Below, in pieces: positions 5,248-12,073 of a DNA stretch of 16,254 nt. Origin of the DNA: Nitrospirae bacterium RBG_13_39_12 (GTDB taxonomy: Bacteria; Nitrospirota; Thermodesulfovibrionia; Thermodesulfovibrionales; SM23-35); the NCBI GenBank assembly GCA_001805125.1, contig MHEF01000168.1:15608-31861 (forward strand). Direction: 5' to 3'. A model generated the notes under the pieces. It was not told the origin of the DNA. It was given only the letters and a program-made list of their open reading frames with translations, and did not search any database. Position 1 is the first letter of the stretch; each line of letters opens with the position of its first letter. A program made the position numbers and the translations under genes.

Positions 5248-6485
5248 ATTATGGAGCCCGATATATTACTTGTAACCCCTGTTTTTCTGGACTTTATATT
5301 TTTAATCGAATAAACAATCGATGCGATTATACAGATTATAGCTGAAATATTGACGGCTTTAATAGTCCCGACAAAATCAGCTAAAGTGCCTATAAGAGTA
5401 TTTCCCAATGGAGCAGTGCCTAAAAATACAAGAGCATATACGCTCATAGCCCGTCCTCTCAGGTTGTCAGGTACAGAAAGTTGTATAAAACTGTTTGCAG
5501 TTGCAAGAAAACTTACTATACCCCATCCGATGAATATAAGGGCTGCAATGGATATATAGAAGACATTTGATATTGAAAAAGCAAAGAGTGAAAACGCAAA
5601 ACAGAGAGCGGATATGGACATAAACCTGTTTGTATTTTTTATATTACCTCTGAAAGCAAGGAACAATGCTGCTGTTAAGGCGCCTGTGCCTGCAGCACCC
5701 ACAAGAAATCCAAACCCCTGGGGGCCTGCTTTTAAGACTTCTACCGCAAAAATAGGAAGAAAAGTTATATATGGAATGCCTATCAGACTGAATACGCCTA
5801 TTAAAAGTATAATCCTGTATACATCAGGTGTGCTTTTTATAAACTGTATCCCTTCTGTGAAATCTCTTATTAGTCCCTTGGAGCTTACTTTTATATCACC
5901 TTCTATGTTCATTTTTGAGAGAGCAATTATCACTGCAAGATAACTTAATGCATTGATATAAAAACATGCGGGAAGTCCTATATATGCGATTGTCATCCCT
6001 GCTATAACAGGCCCTATCATGCGGGCACCATTGAATGCAGCAGAATTCAGGGCTATGGCATTCATAAGATTGTTTTTCCCGACAAGTTCTGCAAGAAAGG
6101 ACTGCCTTGCAGGTATATCGAAAGCATTGGCTGTACCGAGCAGTGCAGCAAGCAGGGCAACATGCCATACGGCTATTATATTAATGTCCGTAAGTATGCC
6201 GAGAAGAAAGGCTGGTATGATTGATAATGCCTGTGTCAGTAAAAGAAGGTTTCTTTTCCTGAATCTGTCTGCGGCTATACCTCCAACAAGGGTAAACAGA
6301 AGTATGGGCAGTGATCCGGCAGCTGCAACCATACCTAAATAAAAAGGTGATTTTGTCAGGCTGTATACAAGCCATCCCTGGGCAACAGACTGCATCCATG
6401 TGCCTGACAGAGAAATAAGCTGGCCGAACCAGAACAGTCTGAAATCTCTATAATGTAAAGCTGAGAATCTTTTTGCATTTTCCAT
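5244..6485 (-). CDS. MFS transporter, MFS_3/EntS-like family
   Basis: The 413-aa membrane protein shows about 12 hydrophobic segments. The N-terminus RDFRLFWFGQLISLSGTWMQ (13-32) is a hallmark of the MFS_3 (DHA3/EntS-like) exporters. The loop 2-3 signature is GGIAADRFRKR (68-78), and a second-half cognate region reads VPDNLRGRAMSVYAL. Relatives export siderophores, macrolides or unknown compounds; the substrate here cannot be read. It is the first gene of the operon with tsaB and rimI, an association that looks like read-through more than function. No Shine-Dalgarno is present before ATG 6485; a TAAAAT box ends 6 nt upstream, consistent with leaderless translation. Confidence 0.88.
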   Translation of the reverse strand: MENAKRFSALHYRDFRLFWFGQLISLSGTWMQSVAQGWLVYSLTKSPFYLGMVAAAGSLPILLFTLVGGIAADRFRKRNLLLLTQALSIIPAFLLGILTDINIIAVWHVALLAALLGTANAFDIPARQSFLAELVGKNNLMNAIALNSAAFNGARMIGPVIAGMTIAYIGLPACFYINALSYLAVIIALSKMNIEGDIKVSSKGLIRDFTEGIQFIKSTPDVYRIILLIGVFSLIGIPYITFLPIFAVEVLKAGPQGFGFLVGAAGTGALTAALFLAFRGNIKNTNRFMSISALCFAFSLFAFSISNVFYISIAALIFIGWGIVSFLATANSFIQLSVPDNLRGRAMSVYALVFLGTAPLGNTLIGTLADFVGTIKAVNISAIICIIASIVYSIKNIKSRKTGVTSNISGSII

Positions 6486-6491
6486 TTATAT

Positions 6492-6497
6492 ATTTTA
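6492..6497 (-). promoter_or_regulatory. Candidate -10 box of the MFS-tsaB-rimI operon
   Basis: TAAAAT (5 of 6 to TATAAT) ends 6 nt before the MFS ATG and no SD is present. No convincing -35 is found, so support comes mostly from the same layout at three other genes in the window. A TATACT at 6528-6523 is an alternative. Confidence 0.35.
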
Positions 6498-6561
6498 ATC
6501 AAAAGAGGTGTTTAATAAGAGTAGTATATTAAGCCAGATAATTACAAAATGTGAAACACGT

Positions 6562-6709
6562 ACCGGGAAGAGAGTATTGGAGCGGATTCTTTTGCCGATA
6601 GTCAGACCCCCCTTCATCCCCCCTTGGCAAGGGGGGATATGAGAGGGGTAAGGCAAAAGCCTCGCAGGTCGGAATGACCGAGAATGAGCGATGATACTCT
6701 CTTCTCGGT
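6562..6709. mobile_element. MITE-like inverted-repeat element, about 148 bp
   Basis: The ends are ACCGGGAAGAGAGTAT (6562-6577) and ATACTCTCTTCTCGGT (6694-6709), inverted repeats that match at 15 of 16 positions. Nested inside are TTTTGCC/GGCAAAA, a G/C-rich hairpin CCCCCCTT/AAGGGGGG (6618-6636) and GGTCGGAATGACC. No coding frame or clear target duplication is visible. It fills most of the gap 6486-6845 between the MFS gene and glyS. The rest of that gap is A/T-rich without recognisable features. Confidence 0.6.
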
Positions 6710-6845
6710 GCATCTGATAAAAATTATGAATAATGTAGGTTAGTATTATGGACTGGATTTAGCAAAAAACTGTGATTTGTCAAAGGCAGTTGCAATTTAT
6801 AAAATTTTTATTTGAAATAAGAAACCCGAATAAATGAACTGATAA

Positions 6846-8921
6846 CTATCCATTCTCTTTTAGTCTGGAAAAATCAGCAATCAGACTGGTCATAGTCCAA
6901 ATCTCTTTCAGCAGGGCGAATCTGTTTTGTCGTATCTCTTCACGTTTATCCATCACGAGGACTTGATCAAAGAAATGATTAACAGGGTCTGTAAGTGAAG
7001 AGAGGAGATTAATTGCATCATAATATTTTGTGTTTTTTATAAAACTAACAAAATCAGGCTTGAGAGAATCAAGTTTTTCTTTAAGCCTATTTTCAGGTTC
7101 TTCTATCAATAATTCAGAGTTTAATAAGGGGATTTCTGCTTTCGGAATAATATTGCTCACACGTTTAATAGCTAACAGAAAATTATTATAACCCTTTTCT
7201 TCTTTAAACCTGGTTAAAGCATCAAGCCTTTCCTTTATGTCGTTCAAATGTAAATCAAGTGATAGAGAAATGATTGAGTCTATCAGGTCGGAACTGTAGC
7301 CAAGGTCCGAAAATACTGTTTCAAGCCTGTTTTCGAAAAACTGCAGGATGTTGTTCCTTGCTTCTCCGATATTTTTTACATCCGGAAGTTTTTCTAATGC
7401 TTTGTCTACGAGTTCTTTTAAAGTAAGGCCGAACCCTTTGTCGAGTATTATGGCTATGATCCCGAGTGCCTGTCTCCTGAGGGCAAAAGGGTCTTCAGAT
7501 CCTGTAGGGATGAAACCAATAGAGAAAAAAGATGCTATGTTGTCTATCTTATCCGCTATACTTAAAAACGCTCCAAAATCCGTCTTTGGGAGCCTGCCGC
7601 CTGAATGTGCCGGCAGATACTGTTCTTCCAGTGCATTAGCGACTTCACTTTCTTCCCTGTCATGCAGGGCATAATATTTGCCCATGATTCCCTGTAATTC
7701 AGGGAACTCTCTGACAACCCCTGTTACAAGGTCTGTTTTTGCAAGCTTTGCAATACGGATAAGATTATCCTTTGCTGAAGGCAATAGCCTTTCAGCGAGA
7801 AATTCTGAAATAAAGACAATCCGTTCTGTTTTCTCATAAAGACTTCCAAGGTTTTCTTGGAATGTTACTTTCCTGAGTTCATCTATTCTTTCAGAAAGAG
7901 GTTTCTTGATATCCTCTTTAAAGTAGAACCTTGCGTCCTCGAATCTCGCCTTGATAACGCGTTCTGCACCGATTCTCACTGTATCAGAATTTTCTTCATC
8001 AGTATTGCTAATAATAATAAACTGATTGGTGAGTAATCCTTCTACGTTTTGGACAGCAAAATATTTTTGATGTCCTTTCATCACATTTATAAGCAGTTCT
8101 TTAGGAAGTTCAAGGTATTCCTCGGAAAAAGTGCCAAGAACAGGGACAGGATACTCCACAAGATTTACAACTGTCTCGAGAAGCTCTTTGTCTTCAACAG
8201 GTTTTCCGCCAACAGGTGTCAGCAGTTTTTCCATCTTTTCAGCTATGATATATTTTCTTTCTTCGGGGTCCACGACTACATGGTTGTTCGAAAGTATTCT
8301 TTTATAACCCGGGATATCTTTTATCTGAAAAGCAGCAGGTGAAAGGAATCTGTGACCTTTGGTAACGTTATTGCTTTTTATTCCATCTATTTCAAAAGTG
8401 ATAGTTTCTTTATCGAATATGGCCATCAGCCATCTGATTGGTCTTATAAATTTTATATTGGTTGTTCCCCATCTCATTGATTTTGAAAAGTGTAGTGAAA
8501 GCGTAATTCTTTTAAACAATTCAGGCAGTAGTTCTCTTACATGTAAACCTTTCTCCTCTATAACTGCAGCAACATATTCTCCCCTGTCTTTGTTTTTTAT
8601 GATAAGACTTTTCACACTAACTCCCTGTGAATTTGCAAATCCTATTGCAGCTTTTGTCGGGCTACCGTTCTTATCGAAAGCAGCATTTTTTGAAGGTCCG
8701 AAGACTTCTTTTGATCTGTCTTCCTGCATCTGTGGTAATCCATCCGCAATTACTGCCAGTCTCCTGGGTGTCCCATATGTTTTTATTTCAGAGAATTTTA
8801 TGTGATTTTCTTTCAGTATTAACTCTGTTTTCTCTTTTAATTGTTGTATAGCAGCAGGTAAGAATCTGGCAGGCAGATCTTCTGTTCCTATTTCAAGCAA
8901 AAATGATGAGCTGTTAGTCAT
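6846..8921 (-). CDS. glyS: Glycyl-tRNA synthetase beta subunit
   Basis: The 691-aa protein is almost the same length as E. coli GlyS (689). It has the characteristic start LEIGTEDLPARF (9-20), YGTPRRLAV (49-57) and FGPSKNAAFD. A central HD-like region includes QYLPAHSGGRLPKTDFGAFL and IADKIDNIASFF, followed by GSEDPFALRRQALGI. A helical C-terminal DALR-type anticodon-binding domain follows. The beta subunit binds tRNA-Gly; the alpha subunit holds the adenylation site. SD AGAGGT lies 7 nt before the ATG. It follows glyQ after 108 nt that include a TATAAT, so it may have a second promoter besides the one at 9927-9956. Confidence 0.97.
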   Translation of the reverse strand: MTNSSSFLLEIGTEDLPARFLPAAIQQLKEKTELILKENHIKFSEIKTYGTPRRLAVIADGLPQMQEDRSKEVFGPSKNAAFDKNGSPTKAAIGFANSQGVSVKSLIIKNKDRGEYVAAVIEEKGLHVRELLPELFKRITLSLHFSKSMRWGTTNIKFIRPIRWLMAIFDKETITFEIDGIKSNNVTKGHRFLSPAAFQIKDIPGYKRILSNNHVVVDPEERKYIIAEKMEKLLTPVGGKPVEDKELLETVVNLVEYPVPVLGTFSEEYLELPKELLINVMKGHQKYFAVQNVEGLLTNQFIIISNTDEENSDTVRIGAERVIKARFEDARFYFKEDIKKPLSERIDELRKVTFQENLGSLYEKTERIVFISEFLAERLLPSAKDNLIRIAKLAKTDLVTGVVREFPELQGIMGKYYALHDREESEVANALEEQYLPAHSGGRLPKTDFGAFLSIADKIDNIASFFSIGFIPTGSEDPFALRRQALGIIAIILDKGFGLTLKELVDKALEKLPDVKNIGEARNNILQFFENRLETVFSDLGYSSDLIDSIISLSLDLHLNDIKERLDALTRFKEEKGYNNFLLAIKRVSNIIPKAEIPLLNSELLIEEPENRLKEKLDSLKPDFVSFIKNTKYYDAINLLSSLTDPVNHFFDQVLVMDKREEIRQNRFALLKEIWTMTSLIADFSRLKENG

Positions 8922-9029
8922 GTTTTAGACCTCTTGGTTTTAATCTCTCCAAAGATAAAATGAAAAATAAATTTAGAGATTTTTTAAAGCATTATAACCT
9001 TCTCAGATCAAAGAAAAAAAACTTCCGGA

Positions 9030-9902
9030 CTAACTTTTATTAAGAAGCGGGAATTCCATCTCTTCCCGCTGTTTATAATAAGACTTTGCACATAGTCTCG
9101 CAAGGTTTCTCACACGGGCAATATATCCTGTCCTTTCCGTGACAGAGAGTGCGCCTCTTGCGTCAAGCAGGTTAAAGGTGTGTGAGCATTTTAAACAAAA
9201 CTCGTAGGATGGGAGTGTAAGACCGATTTTATTGAGTCTGACCGATTCTTGTTCGTATGCTTCGAACTGCCTTGAAAGGAGTTCGGTATCTGCATGGTCA
9301 AAATTATACTTTGAGAATTCTACTTCATCAACATGATGTATTTCTTTATATTTAATTCCTTTACACCAGTATAGATCATATACATTGTCTACACCCTGCA
9401 GGTACATAGCAATTCTTTCAAGCCCGTATGTTAATTCAAGAGAAACGGGTTTAAGGTCTATACCTCCAACCTGCTGGAAATAGGTAAACTGCGTGATTTC
9501 CATGCCGTCGAGCCATACTTCCCAGCCCAGACCCCATGCACCAAGGGTGGGTGATTCCCAGTCGTCTTCAACGAATCTGATATCGTGTTTCATCAAATTT
9601 ATTTCTAAGTAAGATAGGCTTTCAAGGTATAACTCCTGACTGTCCGGTGGAGACGGCTTGAGGATGACCTGATACTGATAGTAGTGCTGAAGCCTGTTTG
9701 GGTTTTCTCCGTACCTGCCGTCGGTTGGTCTTCTCGACGGTTCGACATAGGCTGTTTTCCATGGCTCTGGCCCTAACACTCTGAAAAATGTGGCAGGGTG
9801 GAATGTCCCGGCGCCTACCTCAATATCATATGGCTGAAGAAGGATGCAGCCTTTTAATGACCAGAACTGCTGGAGCTTTAAAATCAATTCCTGAAAATAC
9901 AT
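9030..9902 (-). CDS. glyQ: Glycyl-tRNA synthetase alpha subunit
   Basis: The 290-aa protein is a class II synthetase catalytic subunit close to the usual 290-303 aa. Diagnostic blocks are HPATFFRVLGPEPW (35-48), EPSRRPTDGRYGENPNR (54-70) followed by QHYYQYQV, and the C-terminal LLDARGALSVTERTGYIARV. It activates glycine with ATP inside an alpha2beta2 enzyme with GlyS. ATG 9902 is preceded by GGAGG with 4 nt spacing. A sigma70 promoter at 9927-9956 gives a leader of about 20 nt, leaving no room for a T-box, so glycine-responsive antitermination is unlikely. Confidence 0.97.
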   Translation of the reverse strand: MYFQELILKLQQFWSLKGCILLQPYDIEVGAGTFHPATFFRVLGPEPWKTAYVEPSRRPTDGRYGENPNRLQHYYQYQVILKPSPPDSQELYLESLSYLEINLMKHDIRFVEDDWESPTLGAWGLGWEVWLDGMEITQFTYFQQVGGIDLKPVSLELTYGLERIAMYLQGVDNVYDLYWCKGIKYKEIHHVDEVEFSKYNFDHADTELLSRQFEAYEQESVRLNKIGLTLPSYEFCLKCSHTFNLLDARGALSVTERTGYIARVRNLARLCAKSYYKQREEMEFPLLNKS

Positions 9903-9926
9903 AGAACCTCCGGATGATTAAAGAAA

Positions 9927-9956
9927 ATCATAAAAGAAGGGTTAAAGTTTTGTCAA
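9927..9956 (-). promoter_or_regulatory. sigma70 promoter of glyQ-glyS
   Basis: TTGACA (9956-9951), an 18-nt spacer and TATGAT (9932-9927, 5 of 6 to consensus) are read on the minus strand. The predicted start near 9920 leaves a short leader carrying GGAGG (9911-9907) before ATG 9902. This is one of the two best promoters in the window. Confidence 0.7.
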
Positions 9957-10080
9957 ATATGTTTTGCCTGGTTCAGAAAAAATAAAAATTTCACTTATTC
10001 CTGCAGTCCTGAATTTTTAACATTGCTATAATTCTGTAGATTCTGCTAATAAACAAGATTGTAAATACTAAATCACCTGT

Positions 10081-10214
10081 TGCCTCAAGATATTCCCTTT
10101 TTGATCGTGAGCTCATAATGCAGTCCCTTTCTATGCATGTTTTTTCGGTAACATGCATTATGAGTCAACGATACCTTCTTGGGCCTATCTACGGTAACAT
10201 TTTATGTGAGTCAA
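10081..10214 (-). mobile_element. Relic end of an insertion sequence with transposase start
   Basis: On the minus strand ATG 10116-10114, preceded by an SD-like AAAGGGA, encodes MSSRSKREYLEA. This is an opening I recognise from integrase-core transposases widespread in Nitrospirota and Deltaproteobacteria. After it the frame continues into unrelated sequence to a TGA. Upstream are two direct repeats at a 46-nt period (10146-10168 and 10192-10214), both reading CGGTAACAT, 6 variable nt, TGAGTCAA on the plus strand. They look like the transposase-binding end sites of the element. There is also a hairpin, ATGCATGTT/AACATGCAT (10133-10158), and CTCATAATGCA/TGCATTATGAG (10112-10164). Only one end survives. 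The remainder of the gap 9903-10270 holds the glyQ and vorB promoters. Confidence 0.55.
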
Positions 10215-10254
10215 TTCGCTGATATATTGACCATTTAACTGAATAGTTTTTTTA

Positions 10255-10263
10255 TGTTATAAT
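10255..10263 (+). promoter_or_regulatory. Extended -10 promoter of the vorB-like gene
   Basis: TGT-TATAAT is a perfect extended -10, with a weak TTAACT (10235-10240) 17 nt upstream. It ends 7 nt before the GTG at 10271, so the transcript would begin at the start codon. No SD is visible. Confidence 0.6.
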
Positions 10264-10270
10264 TTTTGAC

Positions 10271-11350
10271 GTGAATAAAAAGATTCTTATGAGAGGCAAC
10301 GAAGCGATTGCCGAGGCTGCAGTACAGGCAGATTGTCGTTTCTATGCCGGATATCCAATAACTCCCCAAAATGAGATACCCGAGTATATGTCCTGGCGCA
10401 TGCCGGAGGTTGACGGCGTATTTATCCAGGCTGAAAGCGAACTTGCTGCAATAAATATGGTCTACGGCGCATCTGCTGCTGGAGTGAGGGCTATGACCTC
10501 ATCGAGCAGTCCAGGGATAAGTCTTAAACAGGAGACGATATCATATCTTGCAGGTGCAGAACTCCCTGCTGTCATAGCTAACGTGCAAAGAGGCGGGCCG
10601 GGTTTGGGTAATATTTCCGGGAGTCAGGCAGATTATTTCCAGACTGTAAAGGGAGGGGGACACGGAGACTATAAGTTACTCGTATATGCACCTTATAACC
10701 TCCAGGAAATATGGGACCTTACAATGCTTGCTTTTGATAAGGCAGATGAATATAGAAATCCTGTAATGATACTCTGTGACGGGGTTACAGGACAGATGAT
10801 GGAACCTTTTTATCCAACGCCATATGCGAGACCAGTTCTCCCTTTAAAAGATTGGGTGCTTGATGGTTGCAAGGACAGGGAACCACGGGTAATAAAATCC
10901 CTTTACATGGGAGAGGGTGAACTTGAAATGAGGAATAATCTTCTGCAGGAAAAATATAAAGAAATGAGAGATAAAGAAGTGAGGTATGAGGGTTACTATA
11001 TTGAAGACTCGGAAGTCTTGATAGTTGCGTTTGGAATTGCTGCGAGGGTAGCCCTTTCTTCTGTCAATAGACTCAGACGCGAAGGATTCAAAGTCGGCCT
11101 TTTCAGGCCAATAACACTATTCCCGTTTCCTGAAAAAGAAATTTTTATGCTTTCCGGTAAAAAAAGACGGTTTATTACTGTAGAAATGAACGCCGGACAG
11201 ATGGTGGAAGACGTTAAGTTGGCAGTTAATGGCAGATCTGAAGTATTATTTTACGGAAGACCTGGCGGAGCTATCATGACGCCCGAAGAGGTGCAGGAAA
11301 AGATAATGCAGTTATTAAATTACAGACCACATTTAGCAGGGACAAGCTAA
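10271..11350 (+). CDS. vorB: 2-oxoacid:ferredoxin oxidoreductase alpha subunit (VorB-like), orphan
   Basis: The 359-aa protein begins MNKKILMRGNEAIAEAA and shows YPITPQNE (28-35), QAESELAAI (53-61), TSSSSPG (76-82) and QRGGPGLG (106-113). These are landmarks of the pyrimidine-binding domain of 2-ketoisovalerate-type (VorB) alpha subunits, followed by the domain II fold. The complete enzyme oxidatively decarboxylates branched 2-oxoacids to acyl-CoA and passes electrons to ferredoxin. It needs beta (TPP), gamma and ferredoxin-like delta subunits. None is encoded in the window: upstream is an IS relic and glyQ, downstream a convergent macrodomain gene. GTG 10271 is the chosen start because the promoter leaves no room upstream. 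The stop overlaps the macrodomain gene by 4 nt. Confidence 0.88.
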   Translation: MNKKILMRGNEAIAEAAVQADCRFYAGYPITPQNEIPEYMSWRMPEVDGVFIQAESELAAINMVYGASAAGVRAMTSSSSPGISLKQETISYLAGAELPAVIANVQRGGPGLGNISGSQADYFQTVKGGGHGDYKLLVYAPYNLQEIWDLTMLAFDKADEYRNPVMILCDGVTGQMMEPFYPTPYARPVLPLKDWVLDGCKDREPRVIKSLYMGEGELEMRNNLLQEKYKEMRDKEVRYEGYYIEDSEVLIVAFGIAARVALSSVNRLRREGFKVGLFRPITLFPFPEKEIFMLSGKKRRFITVEMNAGQMVEDVKLAVNGRSEVLFYGRPGGAIMTPEEVQEKIMQLLNYRPHLAGTS

Positions 11351-11898
11351 ATAGCCTGACTGATCCTGTCAAACTCCTTCTTAAAGTATCCTAAGGTAAG
11401 GTCATCGTAGACACAGAATTCAATCAATTCAAGGCTGCTCTTCGGGGTTTCCTTCATATAATTCAATGACTCACTTATAAGTATGGCTGCACATCTGTCC
11501 TTGGGGAATCCAAAGATACCGGAACTTATGGCAGGCATAGATATGCTCTTTAATCCTTTTCCTGATGCGAGCATTAAACTGTTAAGTACAGCATTTTTTA
11601 ATTTGTTATCTTCATCTCCTTCGCCCATCCTTGGACCGACTGCGTGGATGACGAATTTTGCAGGAAGCTTACCTGCACCTGTGATAACTGCGGTGCCAAC
11701 AGGTGTGAACCCGATTTTGTCACTCTCATCCTGTATGACCTGCCCGCCCTTCCTTACAATTGCGCCTGCAACTCCGCCACCGTGCTGGAGCAGAGAATTG
11801 GCTGCATTTACAATTGCATCCACTTCTCTGCTTGTGATATCTCCCTGAACAAGACGAAGATTCTTTCCATCGATTTTATGCTGTGAAATAATTTTCAT
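11347..11898 (-). CDS. Macrodomain protein, O-acetyl-ADP-ribose deacetylase type
   Basis: The 183-aa protein is one whole macrodomain. It shows LVQGDIT (16-22), the ribose-binding IVNAANS (29-35), the phosphate loop GGGVAGAI (40-47), VIHAVGP (83-89) and PAISSGIFGFP (122-132). This is the pattern of YmdB/MacroD-type hydrolases that remove acetyl from O-acetyl-ADP-ribose or ADP-ribose from protein side chains. Catalytic residues are compatible with activity, but the natural substrate is unknown. SD GGGAGG lies 5 nt before ATG 11898. It is divergent from hflX and convergent with vorB, so it is probably a single-gene unit. No sirtuin or ADP-ribosyltransferase gene is nearby. Confidence 0.93.
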   Translation of the reverse strand: MKIISQHKIDGKNLRLVQGDITSREVDAIVNAANSLLQHGGGVAGAIVRKGGQVIQDESDKIGFTPVGTAVITGAGKLPAKFVIHAVGPRMGEGDEDNKLKNAVLNSLMLASGKGLKSISMPAISSGIFGFPKDRCAAILISESLNYMKETPKSSLELIEFCVYDDLTLGYFKKEFDRISQAI

Positions 11899-11957
11899 CT
11901 GGTCCTCCCTGTTGAGTAATATCGAATAAATTCAATTCTAATAATTAGCTGATATTA

Positions 11958-11966
11958 TGATAGAAT
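11958..11966 (+). promoter_or_regulatory. Extended -10 promoter of hflX
   Basis: TGA-TAGAAT (5 of 6 in the hexamer) gives a predicted start near 11973, about 12 nt before a strong GGAGG at 11985-11989. The -35 region is poor. The short leader supports initiation at 11996 more than at 12074. Confidence 0.45.
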
Positions 11967-11984
11967 ATAACATAAACGAAGATT

Positions 11985-12073
11985 GGAGGATTTAAATACC
12001 AGCACTTTACGGAAATCTGTCGGGGCTTAAGTCCAGTTACATCAACTCGATTGAGAGAATTTACCGGAGGAAG
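11985..12073 (+). other. hflX: Shine-Dalgarno plus likely AUA start and N-terminal extension of HflX
   Basis: GGAGG (11985-11989) is followed after 6 nt by ATA at 11996, directly after an in-frame TAA. From ATA the hflX frame is open and encodes (M)PALYGNLSGLKSSYINSIE then RIYRRK, joining the ORF at 12074. The string YGNLSGLK---I--IERIYRRK matches the N-terminus of HflX proteins I recall from related bacteria, so the 26 residues look like real protein. No ATG or GTG exists in this stretch; CTG at 12017 is the only near alternative and has no SD. Confidence 0.7.

Noticed and set aside
9047..9069. GCGGGAA/TTCCCGC hairpin near the glyQ stop as a terminator
   Set aside because: It lies within the last glyQ codons (EMEFPLL) and no T-run follows directly; glyS lies downstream on the same strand, so a terminator here is unlikely.
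10024..10032. Extended -10 TGCTATAAT as a distal vorB promoter with a structured 230-nt leader
   Set aside because: The boxes look good but no -35 is present, and the structured region is better explained as an IS relic; the proximal promoter at 10255-10263 suffices.
9903..10270. T-box or other glycine-responsive leader upstream of glyQ
   Set aside because: The promoter at 9927-9956 leaves only about 20 nt of leader, and no T-box-like GGGTGGNACC motif is present on the minus strand.
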